Positions 1 through 12,172 are shown, numbered from the stretch's first letter. The stretch: DNA of 64,000 bases from Pyropia yezoensis (GCA_009829735.1 CM020619.1:17551816-17615815); one strand, 5' to 3'. Notes: generated from the letters alone by a model not told the origin. Numbers and translations: made by a program.

Positions 1-78
1 TGATCGTCGATCGATCGTGACTGGGTATTGTCACGCGCGTGACAATACTCAGTCAAACAATACCCAATACTGACTGTA
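1..78. mobile_element. TA-flanked TIR transposon, left arm (cut by window edge)
   Basis: Inner end of a 200-bp element whose complete form is at 19093-19292. It contains a perfect palindrome around TGTCACGCGCGTGACA and ends with CCCAATACTGACTG followed by TA at 77-78. The TA flank and CAGT terminus are typical of Tc1/mariner-type elements and their MITEs. The outer part lies before the window. Confidence 0.8.
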
Positions 79-396
79 AATGAGTAGTCACATGGACATT
101 TTTCCACAATATGACAATTGTCATGCAGACTCCCGCAGTTGTCAGATCGCCGACGTCCGCCGGCCACGGCGTCGGCAGGTGCCATCCTTTCAGCCGGACA
201 ACACCGCGCACCCGCCGTGTGTACCTGCGCGCCGGCGCTGTGTCAGACGAGAGGGGTAGCGGCACGGCGGAGGTGCCGGGTGGGAACTGCACAGTCACAC
301 ACCCCGCATCAGGAGCACACCCCCCTCCCACCTACGTTCTGTCCTCGCCCCTCTCCATCAACCCCTACCCCCAGCCGCGGGCTCAACCCCCTTGCC

Positions 397-852
397 ATGA
401 ACGGCCCCGCCTGGCACATCTCCCCTTCCTTAGTGACAGCGCACACACCGCCGGACCGACGTCGCCACCGTCGCTACCTTCCCCGCCGCCACTACAATCG
501 ACGCCGCCGCCACCGTCGCCACCGTCGCAAACATTGCCACCATCGCCTTTCCGCCTTATCGCGCTCGCTGCTGCTTGTAGTCGTTGTCGCTTACGCCGCG
601 GCCGTGACGGCCACCGTGCTGGGGGCATGGCTCCCCAGCAACGGCGCGGTCCTGGAGCGTTTGCCACACATGCCCTCACCAGCCGCGCAAGCCATGAATG
701 CCGCTGGTGGTCGCAGTGGTGGCGGCGAAGGAACGCGCGGCGGCGCTGCGTCGCTCTTGGTTGCGGGGGCACTCGCGATGTGTGTCGGGGCACTGGCGCG
801 CAGGTGCCACGCAAGAACCGGGGAGGTCAAGTCTTCCAGAAAATTAACGTGA
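397..852 (+). CDS. Possible small two-pass membrane protein inside the inverted-repeat element
   Basis: I do not recognise this product. The frame from the ATG at 397 would give about 151 residues: an Arg/His-rich stretch (residues about 20-50), a strongly hydrophobic stretch (LLLVVVVAYAAAVTATVLGAW) and, after a Gly-rich linker, a second hydrophobic stretch (AASLLVAGALAMCVGAL) ending in a basic tail. The reading frame is the same in both copies up to the last few codons, where one extra G changes the C-terminus. A one-base difference upstream of the ATG argues against any longer N-terminus. It lies between two inverted 200-bp arms and shows no transposase motif. It could be host DNA trapped between arms, or not a gene at all. 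Confidence 0.3.
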   Translation: MNGPAWHISPSLVTAHTPPDRRRHRRYLPRRHYNRRRRHRRHRRKHCHHRLSALSRSLLLVVVVAYAAAVTATVLGAWLPSNGAVLERLPHMPSPAAQAMNAAGGRSGGGEGTRGGAASLLVAGALAMCVGALARRCHARTGEVKSSRKLT

Positions 853-1180
853 TTTAATGTATACATTTTTCCCGTGACAACCCTGCTTTGACGACCGAGT
901 CAATCAATCTCGGCCTTATCATGTCTACAATGGTGATGGGAACTGCCGGCAGATACAAACTGCATCTCCCACTACATGCGTCCCGCACGATTTCCCAGAC
1001 GCTTGTGGGAGAGGGGCGCGCCCGCCGGCGGCCCCCGACCAAGCCAGGGCGGTGGGGGCGAGCCGCTCGCCAGAGGGGGGGTCGCTCAACGGCACGTGCT
1101 GTCTGTACGTTGCTCCCATCCCGCCCGCCTCCATCCTCATGGGGGGGACCGGCCGCCGCGCCGCGCGGGATAGCTGGCTA

Positions 1181-1380
1181 CAGTCAGTATTGGGTATTGT
1201 TTGACTGAGTATTGTCACGCGCGTGACAATACCCAGTCACGATCGATCGACGATCATCGCCTTACAGAGGCCTCCACACTGCGATAAACGTCGATCATTG
1301 CCAAAAATAGCAATGGGGCGGGCAAGGTATACAGTTGTGTCAGCCATGCCATGGGCCGTGACAATGCCCAATACTGACTG
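1181..1380. mobile_element. TA-flanked TIR transposon, right arm
   Basis: A 200-bp unit starting CAGTCAGTATTGGG and ending CCCAATACTGACTG, with TA on both sides (1179-1180 and 1381-1382). It is the reverse complement of the left arm (complete at 19093-19292), with only two substitutions seen over 200 bp. The pair could be read as one 1.5-kb foldback element with 200-bp terminal inverted repeats, or as two MITE insertions in opposite orientation. Confidence 0.85.
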
Positions 1381-1988
1381 TATGTATGAAGGCCACGCGG
1401 CGCGGCGGCGGGTCCCCCTCTGCAAGGGATGCATGCGTGAGGAGAGAGGCCCGCCGCGTCACCCACTCCCGCTGGGAGGGCGCGCGCCCCCCCCCCACCC
1501 CCGGCGGCGCCCACACCCCCGGCGCCCCCCCCCCCCCCCGCCCCCAAAACTGCCTCGCCCCCTCCCGCCACCGCCGCTCGCCGACGGCGGCCGCCCACCC
1601 ACAGGGGCCACCCGATGGCCACCCGGCCACACCCGCCACCGCTGTCGGTGCAAGCGGCGGAAGGGGGGGGGTGGGCGGCGGGCAGGCAGGCACGGGGGGC
1701 TCGCGTCGGTCGGGGGGTGGGGTGCAACCGTGGGGGCCGCGCGGGGCGGGCGTGACCGCGGCCCCCCTCTTTGGCCGCGCGCCGCCCGCCCGCCCCCCCC
1801 TCCCGTCCACCCGTCACCCCCCCCCCGCTGTCGGCCGATAGGGCGGTAGGTAGGTAGGGACCCCCCCCCCCACCGCCATACATCGGCTCCCCCCGCCGCC
1901 CACCCCCCCCCCCGCCACTCCCCCCCCCCCCCACGTGTCGCTGCGGCCCCCCATCTACCACCGCCCCCCCGGCAGTGACCCACACCGC

Positions 1989-4885
1989 TCACACCGCCCG
2001 CCCGGCAGCCGGCGGCCGCCACACGGGCACGCCGCCGCCGCCGCCGGCAGCGGCGCCAGCCCCCCGCCTCTGGCGGGACCGCCAGTTGGGGGAGACGGCG
2101 GCGGCGGCGGCGGTGGTGCGACCGCCGCCGCCGCCGCCGCCGCGCCCGCCGTCGCCGCCGCCGCCGCCGTCGTTGCCGTCGGCGCCGCCCAGCCGCGGCC
2201 GCCGCCCAGGGGGGCCGCCGGCGGCAGCGGCGCGGGGCGGGGGGCCGCCGGCGGGGCCGCCCACCCCCCCCCCCCCACCGGTCGTCGACGACGGCCGCGG
2301 AGCGGGGGCGCGCCCCCCCCCCCCCCCCCCGCGGGGGGCCGCCCCCCCCCCCCCAGCCGGCCGCGTCGCCGGGCAGCCCCCCCCAGGCAGGTGGGTCGGC
2401 CGCCGCCAGCAGCACCCCCCCCCAGCCCCACGGCACGCTGCCCGGCGGCGGCGGCGCCCGGCGGCCGCGGCCGTCCCCCCCCCCCTCCCATCCCCCCCCC
2501 CCCAGGGGGCCTTCCGCCCACGCGCCAGCATCCCCCCCGCCCCCGCCCCCCACCCCCCACCCCCCCCAGCCGCCGCCGCTGCCGCCGCCACCCCCCCCCC
2601 CCCCGCCCCCCCCCCCTCCGCGTCCCCCCCCGCCTCGTGGCGGAGCGTCGCGTGGCGCTTGCGGTCACTCCGGCTGGCAAACCGCGCCCCACAGACCGCG
2701 CACCCGTGCGGCCGCAGGCGGAGGTGCACCCGGTTGTGGTGGCGGGTGAGCTGGCCCTTGCGGGCAGTCACAAAGGGGCACCGCGGGACGGGGCAGGGGA
2801 GCACGTCGGGCGGGTGGGGGGGGGGGGGGGGGGGGGGGCCCCCGCCGCCGCCGCCGCCACCCCCACCGCCGCCCCCACCACCACCACCACCACTGCCGCC
2901 GCCGCTGCCGCCGCCGCCGCCACCGCCGCTGCCACTACCACCGCCGCTGCCGCCGCCGGGCGTCAGGGGGGACAGCCGCGGAAAGGGCAGCGGCGACGTG
3001 CCGCCGCGGTCGTCGCCGCCCAGCGGCGGCGGCAGCGGCGGCGGCAGCGGCGGGAGGGGCGTTTGCCACAGGGGCGCCGGCCGGAGGGGTACCCCCCCGC
3101 CGCCGCCGCCGCCGCCGCCGCCGCTTGCTCGACCGGCCGGCGGGAGTGGCAGTGGCGGCAGGGGGGGCGGCGGGGGGGGGGGGCGCGCGGCCGGTCGTAA
3201 TGGTGGTGGTGGTGGTGGTGGCGGTGGCGGTGGCGGTGGTGGTGGTGGTGGCGGTGGGGGTGGTGGTGGTGGTGGTGGTGGTGGTGGTGGTGGTGGTGGT
3301 GGTGGTGGTGGTGGCGGGGCACCCGCCAGTCGCCCGCCCGCCGCCGCCCCGACGACGGGAGCGGCCGACCGGGACGACAGGCGCAGGGGCGGGTGCCACG
3401 CCATCGGGGCGGCGCCGGCGGCGGCCGGGGTGGCCCCCGCCCGCGACGGCGGCCGCAGGGGCGGGTGCCACGCGGTCGGGGCGGCGGCGGCGGCTGCGGC
3501 GGCGGCGGTGGCGGCCGGCAGCTGCGGCGGGGCGTCCAGGGGGTCCTCCTCCCGTACCACCGCCGGGCGGAGGGGCGCCCCCCCGCGCCCCCCCCGCGGG
3601 GCCCCCCACCGGCCAGTGTGGGCGGCCAGCGCCCCCCGCCACGAGGCGCCAACCACCTCCGACGCCGCCCGCGGCGGGGGCCCGGCGGGGGGCAGGCCCC
3701 ACGGACGGGGGGCGCCCCCGCGGAGCAGCGCCGCCGCCGCCGTGGCGGGCACGTCTGACACAGCACGGCGGGGCGGCGGCGGGGGGGGGGCGCCCGCCGC
3801 CGCCGCCGCCGCCGCTGCCGCCGCTGCCGCCGCGCCCGCCGCCAAGCTGGAGGGCATCCACCAGTGGGCGGCCGGCCAGGCGCCGTCGCCACGGCCGCTG
3901 CCGCTGCCGCTGCCGCTGCCGCCGCCGCCGCTGCCGAGCGCCGAGCCGCCGGGCGGCGTCGCGGCCGACAGCGGCCAGCCCGGCATCAGCGGCTCGACGG
4001 CCAGTGGGGGGGTGGGCGGCGGGGGGGGTGTCCTCAGCGACCGTGGCCGCACCAGCAGGGGCGGCGGCGGCAGTGGCGGCGGCGGTGGCGCCGCCGCCGC
4101 CGCCGGTGGGGGGGGTGGTGGCGGCCGGCCCGCGGCGGCCGCCCGCTGGGGACCGCCCCCCGCTGGGGACCGCGGGGGGGCGGCGGCGGCGGCGGCGGCT
4201 GCCGCCGCCGCCGCTGGGCGCGGCAGCACCGCCGGTGCCGCCGCCGGTGCCGCCGCCGGCAGCGGCGGCTGCGGCGTGGCGGCCAGCCCCGGCAGCCGGG
4301 GGAGGGTGTCTGCGCCAGCAGGGGCGGCGGGGAGGAAACTGGGGAGATGGGGCCAGGCGGCTGCCGCGGGCGGCGCCCCCGCCGCTGTCGTCGCCACCGC
4401 CGCGGCCGCCGCCGCCACAGACGCGGAGGGTGTCCCCGCCGGCCGGCAGGGATGCACACCGCCGCCACTACCACCGCCGCCACCGCCGCCGCCGCCGCCG
4501 CCAACGACCGATGGGGACCGCAGGTGCCAGAGTCTGGCCAGGAGGGGGTCCGCCGCGCCGGGCTCCTCCGCCACCGCCGGCGACGGCGGCGGCGCGACCG
4601 CCGCGGCCGCGCCGCCCACGAGGGCTCCCCAGCCGGCAGAGCCACCCGCGCCGCCGCCGCCGCCGCCGTACCGAAAAGGGGGCGGGTGCCCCGCCGTGGG
4701 GGCGGCCGCCGCGGCGGGCGACCACCCCGTGCCGGCCGCCTGCGCCGCCAGCGCGGCGGCCACCACCGCCGCGGCGGTGGAGGCGGCGGGGGGCCCCAGC
4801 GGCTGCCGCCCGTCGCGGCCATCGCCGCCCCCGCCGCCGCTGCCGCTGCCGCCGCCGCCGCTGCCGTCGGCGCCGCCGCTGCCGA

Positions 4886-4916
<31 letters not shown>

Positions 4917-5351
4917 ACCCCCGCCGCCGCCGCCGTTGCTGCCGCCGCCGCCGGCACCGACGCCGCCCGCCGCCGGCATTGGCCGGCGGATCCACCCGCC
5001 GTGGCCGCCGCCGCCGCCGTCGCCGCCGCCGCCGCCGCCGCCGTCGCCGTCGCCGTCGCCGCCGCAGTCGCCGCCGCCGTCGCCGCGCGCCGCGGCCCGG
5101 AGCGGCGGCCGGCCGACCCCCCGATGCGCGGGCGCGACCGCCGGCGGGGCATGGACACCCCCCCCCCCTCTCCCGCCGGGACGGCTGGCGGTGAAAAAAA
5201 AGTACGGCTGTCGTGACGCACTGGCGCGGGGGGTGTAGCGGCGCCCTATGTGGGACGGGGGGTGCAGCGGCGTACTCGCACGGTGGGTGTGGCGGCGCAC
5301 TAGCACGGCGGGTGTGGCGGCGCGCCAGCACGGGGGGGTGTGGCGGCGCAC
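1989..5351 (-). CDS. Low-complexity protein with two C2H2 zinc fingers (copy 1)
   Basis: Probable nuclear DNA-binding protein. The open frame is 1120 codons, made mostly of Ala, Gly and Pro runs with islands of normal sequence. Two adjacent zinc fingers lie at about residues 850-905 (bases 2640-2795): the first is C-x4-C with QLTRHHNRVH, the second CAVCGARFASRSDRKRH. About 215 low-complexity residues follow. A short repeat, AWHPPLRPPSR / AWHPPLRLSSR, lies mid-protein. A paralogue with the same finger pair is at 54281-55846. The start is uncertain: the first in-frame Met lies in a minisatellite, a Met near 5155 is out of frame by one base beside a C run, and the next clean in-frame Met is at 4979. 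The Ala, Gly and Pro run lengths differ between the two copies. Target genes are unknown. Confidence 0.7.
3197..3315. repeat. (TGG)n microsatellite
   Basis: About 35 near-perfect TGG triplets with a few GCGG interruptions, inside the zinc-finger gene. On the minus strand it is read as a run of Pro, His or Thr depending on frame. The copy at about 22414-22526 has a different repeat number, so the array is length-variable or hard to sequence. Confidence 0.85.
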
Positions 5352-5365
5352 CAGCGGCGGTTAGG
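5225..5365. repeat. GC-rich minisatellite at the 5' end of the zinc-finger gene
   Basis: Four imperfect units of about 30-33 bp built on GGTGTGGCGGCGCACTAGCA. The array spans the most upstream possible start of the minus-strand zinc-finger frame and is probably promoter or 5' UTR rather than coding. The same array is at about 24432-24571. Confidence 0.7.
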
Positions 5366-8300
5366 AGAAAGAGCGGCGATAGCGTGTAGGGCAGGGGCTC
5401 CGCGGATGCAACACCTGGGGAGCAGCTTGAGAAGGGGGGGCGGGGGGAGCGGGGGGGGCGCCGGCAGCGGTCGACGGTCAGCGGCGGCGGCGGGTGGGAG
5501 AAGAGCGGCGGCAGGGTGTGGGAGGAACAGCGGCGACGGCAGCAGTGCACGGGCCACAAAATGGTCAGAACGAGGGGTGGGGTGCCGGAAGCCTATCGTA
5601 TGGAACACGGCGGACGGGCGGTGTGTCCGAGAGGGCGGCGGTAGCAGCGGATGGGTGGTGGGAAAGGGGTGAGGGGGGAGGGGGCGTGGGGCCTCCCTCA
5701 CACCCACACCCCACGGGACGTGCGTGTGCGTGGACGTTGAAGGGGGTGCCGGAAGCGCACGGCGGGGGGGGGGGGGGGGGGGGGGGGGCGGGGGATCCCT
5801 GCCAAAGGAGGCGAGCCGGCGGCGGCCTGGCGGGCACGCGGGCGGGCGAATCCCGACCGCTGCTCCCCTCGTCCTCTCTCACACATCCCCCGGCGATGGA
5901 GTGGTGGACGCTGGAGGTTTGGGCGCGCCCGCAGAGCGCGGCGCCCTTGGGGCCCGCCAGGCCGCCGGTTGGCACGGCACCCCCTCTCTATCCCGATACA
6001 TACGCCCCCCACCCCCCCCCCCTCCTCGTGTTTGAGGTGAGACCAGTCTGTGGCTGTGGCGGGGGGGGGGGAAGGAACGCAGGCAACGCCGCGTCGGCTC
6101 CTTGTTTCTAAAAAAGGTCCGGCAGCCGCCGTGAGGAGAGTGTGTCGGTTGGCATGGCGGCCGGGCCGGCCGGGCGGTTGTTGAGCCTCTGCCCGCCGAC
6201 GCCGCTCGGGGCGCCTGCGGAGCCACTGCGTTTTCGCTCTTCCAACTCGCCAGACACACACCCGACACCTGGCAGGGCCATGCGACGGGCGGAACTGTGG
6301 GGGAGGGGGGTGGGTGGGGTGGAGCGGCGGGCCGGCCGGCCGAGCGGGCCATCCATCGAAATCCATCCATCCCGCGGCCCCCCGTCAGCGCCCCCGCTCG
6401 CGGCGGGCGATCATCCACGGGCCAATGATTGGTGGGCGCGAGCGGGGCACGCGAACGCATCCAGACAAGGACGTGCCTCTCCCCGAGACAATCCCGGCGG
6501 GCACGACCCCATCCCCCGCCCGGGCCCCTGGTGAGTACAGTACAGTACAGTCCCCAGGCTACAGCGACGCCGCGGCCCGTTGCGACGTGGAAGACAGGGT
6601 GGCGAGGCGAAAGGAACGTGAGCCGCAGCGGGAAGGTTGGGTGGACGGGGTGAGGAGAAGCTGCGGACAGCTCCCTTGCAACAATGAGCATCGCCTCGCT
6701 GCCCCATCGCTGTGACTGATGTTCAGGGAAGTAAGGGAGAAGAAAATTTCTTGTGCATGAGCCGAGAGCGCGGGCGACGGTGGGGGGGGGGCCGGTGGAA
6801 GGGGGAGCGGCCAGCGCGGCCCAGGGGGGGGTGTGCCCGCGCCGGGCCCCGTGCGTGGCATAGCATCTGTCTGCCGGCACGTTGCCCGGCTCGGCGAACA
6901 AAGGGGAAGAGCGCGGACGGTACGCCGCGCACGCCAAGGAGGCAAACGTCGAAGCTAGGGGGCGGTCACCCCCCGACGGTGGAAGAGGGGGAGAGCGGCG
7001 GCGCGCACCCCCGGGCCCCTCGCTGTCCACGAGTCGTTGGACCCTCGGGTCGGTCGGCAGCACACGCAGCAGGGCACGGCGTGAGTGAGGTCCCAAGGTG
7101 GTGTGGCAGAGGGTGGGTGGTCCGGTTCGCAGCAAAGGTCCCTCGAGGGATGGGGGCAGAGCCGCTCTCTTGCCCGCTTGCCCCCCCCCCCCCGTCCCCG
7201 AAAGCCCCCTGCGGTCCGACCCTCGAGCGGGGACGCCAGCCCATAAGCACCACCTCATGGGCCATTGCGCGATGGTGCAGCCGGCCGCGGTCGCGGGGCC
7301 GCGTGCCGCCGGTGACGGAACAATGCGCGCGCCCTCGCCCATTTCATCTACAGTATCCTGTCGAGATTTTATATCGACGCGACCATCGGTTGCGCCGGCA
7401 AACAGCCCCCCCACATCCAACCACGGCGGGGCCCGCTTCTCTCCCGCGGCGCTCGCGCGATGGGCGCCACGTGGGCCACGCACGATGCAAGGGGGTGCCT
7501 CGGTCCGCCTCGGCTTCCTACGTATGGACGTGCGGCCGCTCACGCAGACACCCTTCCAAGAAGGCTCGGGATGGATGGTCACGGTGGGCCCCCATGATCC
7601 GGACAAGGGGGACTGTGGGCACCGGTCCTCCAGCACATTTCACTTGTCTTGCTCCGGGTGGGAGCTGGCCACACGTGCGTGCGTTCCCCCCGTCACGGTG
7701 CAAGGGTCCGCGGCTCATGGAAGGCCGAGGTGCCGACGCGCAAGGCCGGGGCAGCCTGCTGACCACGAATGCTCTGGTCGGCGGTCTCTGGGCGTGGCTC
7801 GCTGGTGGAAGAGGGGCAGGGAGGGCGGTCTTGTGCAGGGGCACGCGGGGCTGCGGAGGTTGCAGCCATTGTGCTCCTGCCTGCTTTATCTATTTTGCGC
7901 CACCCGCGGATCGTATCCATACCGCGCTCGTCCACTTGACCACGAGTCCTTGGAACAGGGCGCGGCAGGGTTGACAAGCGTGGCAGGGACGGTTGCGATG
8001 AGGGGGGGGGTGCTCGCCCGCGCGACCTCGCCCCCTCTTTTGGCCTTTTTGTTCACTGGGGTCGAGGCACCAACGGCAGAGTCCGTTGCTGCTTCGTGCT
8101 GCAAACGCTCTGACAAGCGAAGCAATCGGTGCTTAGCGGTGGACTTGCTAGACACCGGGGGGGGCACCGAGGGGCCTCCGGCCGGGAACAGTGTGGGCTC
8201 TCATGAAGAACTATACTGTCAATACATTGAAAGTACACAGCACGACTTTAGTAAAACAATCTGAAGTGTATGTACTTATCTGCTAAATTGAAAATCAGCC

Positions 8301-8530
8301 ACTATTGTAAACAACACGGCCCTTATACCATGCACGACCAACGAACTTTTTTTGAATCTTGAATCTTGATATCCGCCTAGATACCCCATATAGTACAGCG
8401 TATCCGTCACTGATTGGCACATTCACGTTGAAAATATGACTAAGTTGCACAAAAATATACTGCATGTAGTTAATATTGATTCTCGGAGTTGAAAGTGACG
8501 TGGCGGTCGGAGACATACCTGAAGCAATAG
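5366..8530. other. Intergenic stretch without a recognisable gene (copy 1)
   Basis: Mixed GC-rich DNA. A 585-codon frame is open on the minus strand (5879-7636), but it matches no family I know, has a composition expected of chance frames in GC-rich DNA, and is broken in copy 2 by one-base differences, so I do not call it. A short GTACA tandem lies near 6533-6550. The end of the stretch (about 8260-8500) is distinctly AT-rich and could hold a promoter. The copy-2 counterpart is about 24572-27730. Confidence 0.5.
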
Positions 8531-8559
8531 AAAGCTCCTTGAGAAGCACTTTGGGCAGC

Positions 8560-9173
8560 TGCCAGCCGGCGGCAGCGACAACACCGGTCTGGGAGCGGCC
8601 CGCTGACGGTCACGGTGGCGGCGGCGGCCGCGGTGGTACCAGCGGCGGCGGCCGCCCGCGGCGGGACCGGCGGCGATAGTGACGGAGGCGGCGGCGGCGG
8701 CGGCAGCGGAGGCAGGGCCGGGCGGGGAGCCGCCAGCTGGAGTAGCTGGCGGCGGCGGTGGTGGGGTAGCGGCCAGCCAATGGCCAGCCGGCGGCGGCGG
8801 CAGCGGGTGCAGGCAGGGACGAGCCGGCGGAGGCAGCCCGCGGCAGTGGCGGCGGCACCGGCGCCGGCGCCGGCGCCGGGCGAACATAGACTGGCCGGCG
8901 GTGGCGGTGTCCGCGGCGGCGGTGACGGCGGCGGCGGCGGCTGCTGCGGGAGCGGCGGCAGCGGCGACGGCGGCAGCGGCGGCGGCAATAGTGGTAGGCG
9001 GGGAGCGGCCAGCTGGCGGGGCTGGCGGCGGCGGCCGCGGCGGCGACGGGCTGGCTGCAGCCAGCCGACGGCCAGCCGGCGGCGGCGTTTGTGGTGGAGG
9101 GTGGACAGGGAGCAGCCGGCGGCGGCGGCCGCGGCGATGGCCGCGCCGCCGCTGCCGCCGCTAGCAGCCAAGA

Positions 9174-9209
<36 letters not shown>

Positions 9210-9430
9210 AGCGGCGGCGGCGGCGGCGGCAAGCGGGCGGGCAGCAGCTGGGGGCCCTGACCAGGTGGCTGCAGTGCTGGCGGCGGCTGGCCGGGAGCGG
9301 TCGCGGCGGAGGGGCGGCTGCCAGCCTGGGGCGGCAGCGGCAGGGGGCCCGTCGCCAGCCGGCAGCGGCGGTGGCGGCAGCGGCGGCCTGCGGCGGCTAG
9401 CCAGTGGCCTCGGCGGCAGAGGGGGTAGCA
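8560..9430. repeat. GCC/GGC-rich low-complexity block with CCAGCCGGCGGCGGC motif (copy 1)
   Basis: About 870 bp dominated by GGC triplets, with repeated motifs such as AGCTGGCGGCGGC and CCAGCCGGCGGCGGC. It is open in several frames on both strands (Ala/Gly/Arg-rich or Pro-rich), so the coding strand, if any, cannot be chosen. An AT-rich segment lies just upstream (8260-8500) and would suit a plus-strand promoter. Confidence 0.6.
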
Positions 9431-9727
9431 GCGCCGATTCGGTGGGCGTCAGGGGTCACGTCGGTGGCGACAGAGTAGGGAGCAGTAGGGGACAATGGTC
9501 GACTTGGTGGCGACAGAGTAGGGGTCAGGTGTGTATACAATTGTGTGATGCCTCCCGAGTTGCTCAGGCAATTACAACATCGGAGGCTTTAGGCCTTCAA
9601 CTGCATCTCTACAGTTGCAAAAGGCAACAAACCGGCTGGACAAAGCCGTCGACACGAAACAAAATTCTCACCGACGTGGCAACCCGCCCCGGTGCGTGCT
9701 AAGCACCGCAATCCTTTGGCAAGAGAT

Positions 9728-9784
9728 GGGCGGCTCCTGGCCTGTCGTTAGAGGCGGTCACTAACGACAGGCCAGCAGCCGCCC
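9728..9784. other. Strong hairpin (24 paired bases)
   Basis: GGGCGGCT, a CC mismatch, then TGGCCTGTCGTTAG pairs with CTAACGACAGGCCA, a GC mismatch, then AGCCGCCC around a 9-nt loop. The same hairpin is at 28929-28985. It could be a transcript structure, a terminator-like element or the core of a small foldback insertion. Confidence 0.7.
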
Positions 9785-12100
9785 CGTGGTGGGCGAGGCC
9801 CGACTAGGATACCCAATGAGATACTTGGGTTACTACAATTATCCGGCATCGTTGGTCGTGCATGGTACATGGGCCAACAACACTGGACGATTCGGTGACC
9901 CGTATGACTGCCTCGGTGTCCGGGGATCGCCGCGCGGGGCCCACGAGCGCGTGACGGAGGCACAAATCTGGGCATTGCGCATGTGGTCCGTCGCCGTCGA
10001 CGACCCCGGTGGTGGATTCGCGCACCGGAAGGCAGGCCCGGCTGTGGGGGGGGATCCGCGTGTCTGGGTCCGCCGCGGGGTCGTCGCGCGCTCGTTGGCC
10101 CGCCCCGCGTCCATCCGCGTCGAGGGATGCACTGCCTGGGCGCCTCTTGCCAGAACTGTCCGCCCCGCTTGTGGCAGCAGTCGGTGTGGGATGGCACGCG
10201 CGCGTCATCCAGCGCTTGAGACAAGAAAGAGACAGTGGCCATCACAGCTTAGAGCCCTAGAGAGAGCGCTCCGCTTGGTGTAATCAATCGCCGACAACCA
10301 CCCCCGACAGTGACTGGGCAATTTCTCCGCCTGTGTACCCCCCTGTGTGCCCAGGATCCTGTGGGGATTGAAGCGTGGGCCGCGGTGCGGCGTGTCGCGC
10401 GGCGCTTGCGATGGCACACATCCCCCTTCGCTCCACCCAGGGGTAGACCGGCCCAGCCAGCAACGCGACGGGCTTGTCGTTGCAGCGTGGGAGCCGCGAT
10501 GGCCTAATCGAGCGCTTTGTGGCCCCGTGGCGCTGTCTTGCTCCTGTGCGGGGCCCCTGCAACGCAAGCAACGAACCCAACGCGTTTCAAGTGCTCTCTC
10601 CTTCCCCTACCAGGCTTCATCAACCGGCCCACGGACCCACCCTGACTGCCCGAGGCTGTGCGGTGCGTGGGATACCTGTTCATTTGCAACAGGAAACTGC
10701 GGCTGGGCGCGGGCTTCCGCTGCAGACCGGGATGGTGTCGCCCAATGACCCATGGGTGCGTGTGCAGCTGCCGACCATTCAGTGCAGTATTCGCCACGCG
10801 CTGAACCGCTGTCATGCAACCTGGAAAGCAACTCGGCGGACATGCGGAGTAATTCTACTTTGGCCAGCCGGCTCGCTGCTCTGCAGCAGCGGGGCAGTAG
10901 CATGACCCGCGGACATAGGCCAGCATGGAAGTGAACGAGGAGGGGGGCTGTAGCATCCCTGGCCCCGACTTGGCGCCGACCCGGGCCTGCAACCAGAGGG
11001 CACCAGGTGCCAGAACACGCCCCGCCGTGTGGTGATGGTTGGCGGCCGTGGCCCGTGCCCGGCACTGGGATGCGGTGGACTACGCTATCCACACGTGAGA
11101 GAGGGATTTCTGATAGGTTTTTGCATACTTGTGAGGGACTTGATTTGAGAGAATTTTGAGTGTGAGATTAGTGAGTGGAAATAGAATTAGTAGTGATAGT
11201 GGCCCCCGACCTGACGAGGTTAGACCTCGGGTCGGGGCCACTCGGGGGTATGGGGGGGACTACCTGGCCAACGTGCCGAGGCTCCCCCAGATGCACGTTA
11301 AGAGGGACAGCGAGGCGCCCTTGGCCCGCGCCCTCAGGAAAAAGACAACTGGCGCGTTTGCTTTCCTCTTCCCCGTGTGCACTACCGTGCGTATCTGTTT
11401 GCTCTGCGAGCAGACACGTGAGGCAACAGGCATACCACTTCTCGTACTTCCCCTTTCTATGTTACCTGTCCCTTTCCTCCGAGGGATATTGACACGTGTC
11501 TGAAAGGATCGAGTTTTATACCACATATTTGGTGGAGCAGCAGGGGATCTCGCAGGTGCGAACAGGGCCGAAATACACGTGGCAATATGCAACGTGCGAA
11601 CAGGGCCGAAGTACACGTGGCGGGAACCGGCTGTAAGGAATGACGAGGAAATAGGTGTCGTTTGCTGGAACTGGGGGAGTTCCAGATCGGAGAGGGCCGG
11701 GGACTTGGGCCGAATCGGGGACGATTCGGACTTAAAGAGGGGGTTATGTAGCATAATACATAATCACCAATCGGCTTACCTAAAAGGTAGGTACTCGTAA
11801 TGAGATGGGGGCAAAACTCCAAATCTGGCCTCGCGATGTCACGGATTTTGCCCGGTTGCCTAGTGGTTGAGCGCGCCATTCCGCTTAGGGTGATCCGACC
11901 AGGCACGTCCGAAGTGACATTCATTTCTGAACTTGTGGGAACCTGGCCGAATATTTCACACGTTGCACGTAATAGGGAAGACCCCGGCTTGGAAAGGGTC
12001 ACATACCAACACACGTTCCCCATATGGCTCCATACAGCATTCGGCGATGTTCATCGCAGTGAACGTAAGTACAACCGGATAGCAAACCCACGAATCGGGA
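9785..12100. other. Stretch with no assignable gene (copy 1)
   Basis: A 165-codon plus-strand frame (9786-10283) is open in both copies over most of its length but resembles nothing I recognise. A 194-codon plus frame (11800-12384) is open in copy 1 only. Between about 11090 and 11200 the DNA is AT-richer. Near 11200-11245 is an imperfect hairpin built on GTGGCCCC and GGGGCCAC. At about 11549-11612 two units of about 33 bp share GTGCGAACAGGGCCGAA and TACACGTGGC. No promoter or splice structure could be supported. The copy-2 counterpart is about 28986-31290. Confidence 0.4.
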
Positions 12101-12101
12101 G

Positions 12102-12172
12102 CTGGTCGGAACGCGGTCGGGCGTTCCACAGGATCGGCCTGTATGGGGAACGCACCCCCCCCTTCCGACCAG
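12102..12172. other. 71-nt foldback sequence
   Basis: CTGGTCGGAA at the left pairs perfectly with TTCCGACCAG at the right, and inside it GCGTTCC pairs with GGAACGC. The copy is at 31290-31360. No gene context explains it. Confidence 0.55.

Noticed and set aside
1975-5238. Very long plus-strand frame (1087 codons) opposite the zinc-finger gene
   Set aside because: Mirror image of triplet repeats. The minus strand carries the zinc-finger motifs and is the coding strand.
5879-7636. 585-codon open frame on the minus strand
   Set aside because: Open only in copy 1, no domain, composition typical of chance frames at this GC content, and interrupted in the near-identical copy 2.
11840-11900. tRNA-like A box (TTGCCTAGTGGTTGAGC) suggesting a SINE
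   Set aside because: No B box (GGTTCRA) at the right distance, no A-rich tail, and no second copy beyond the large duplication.
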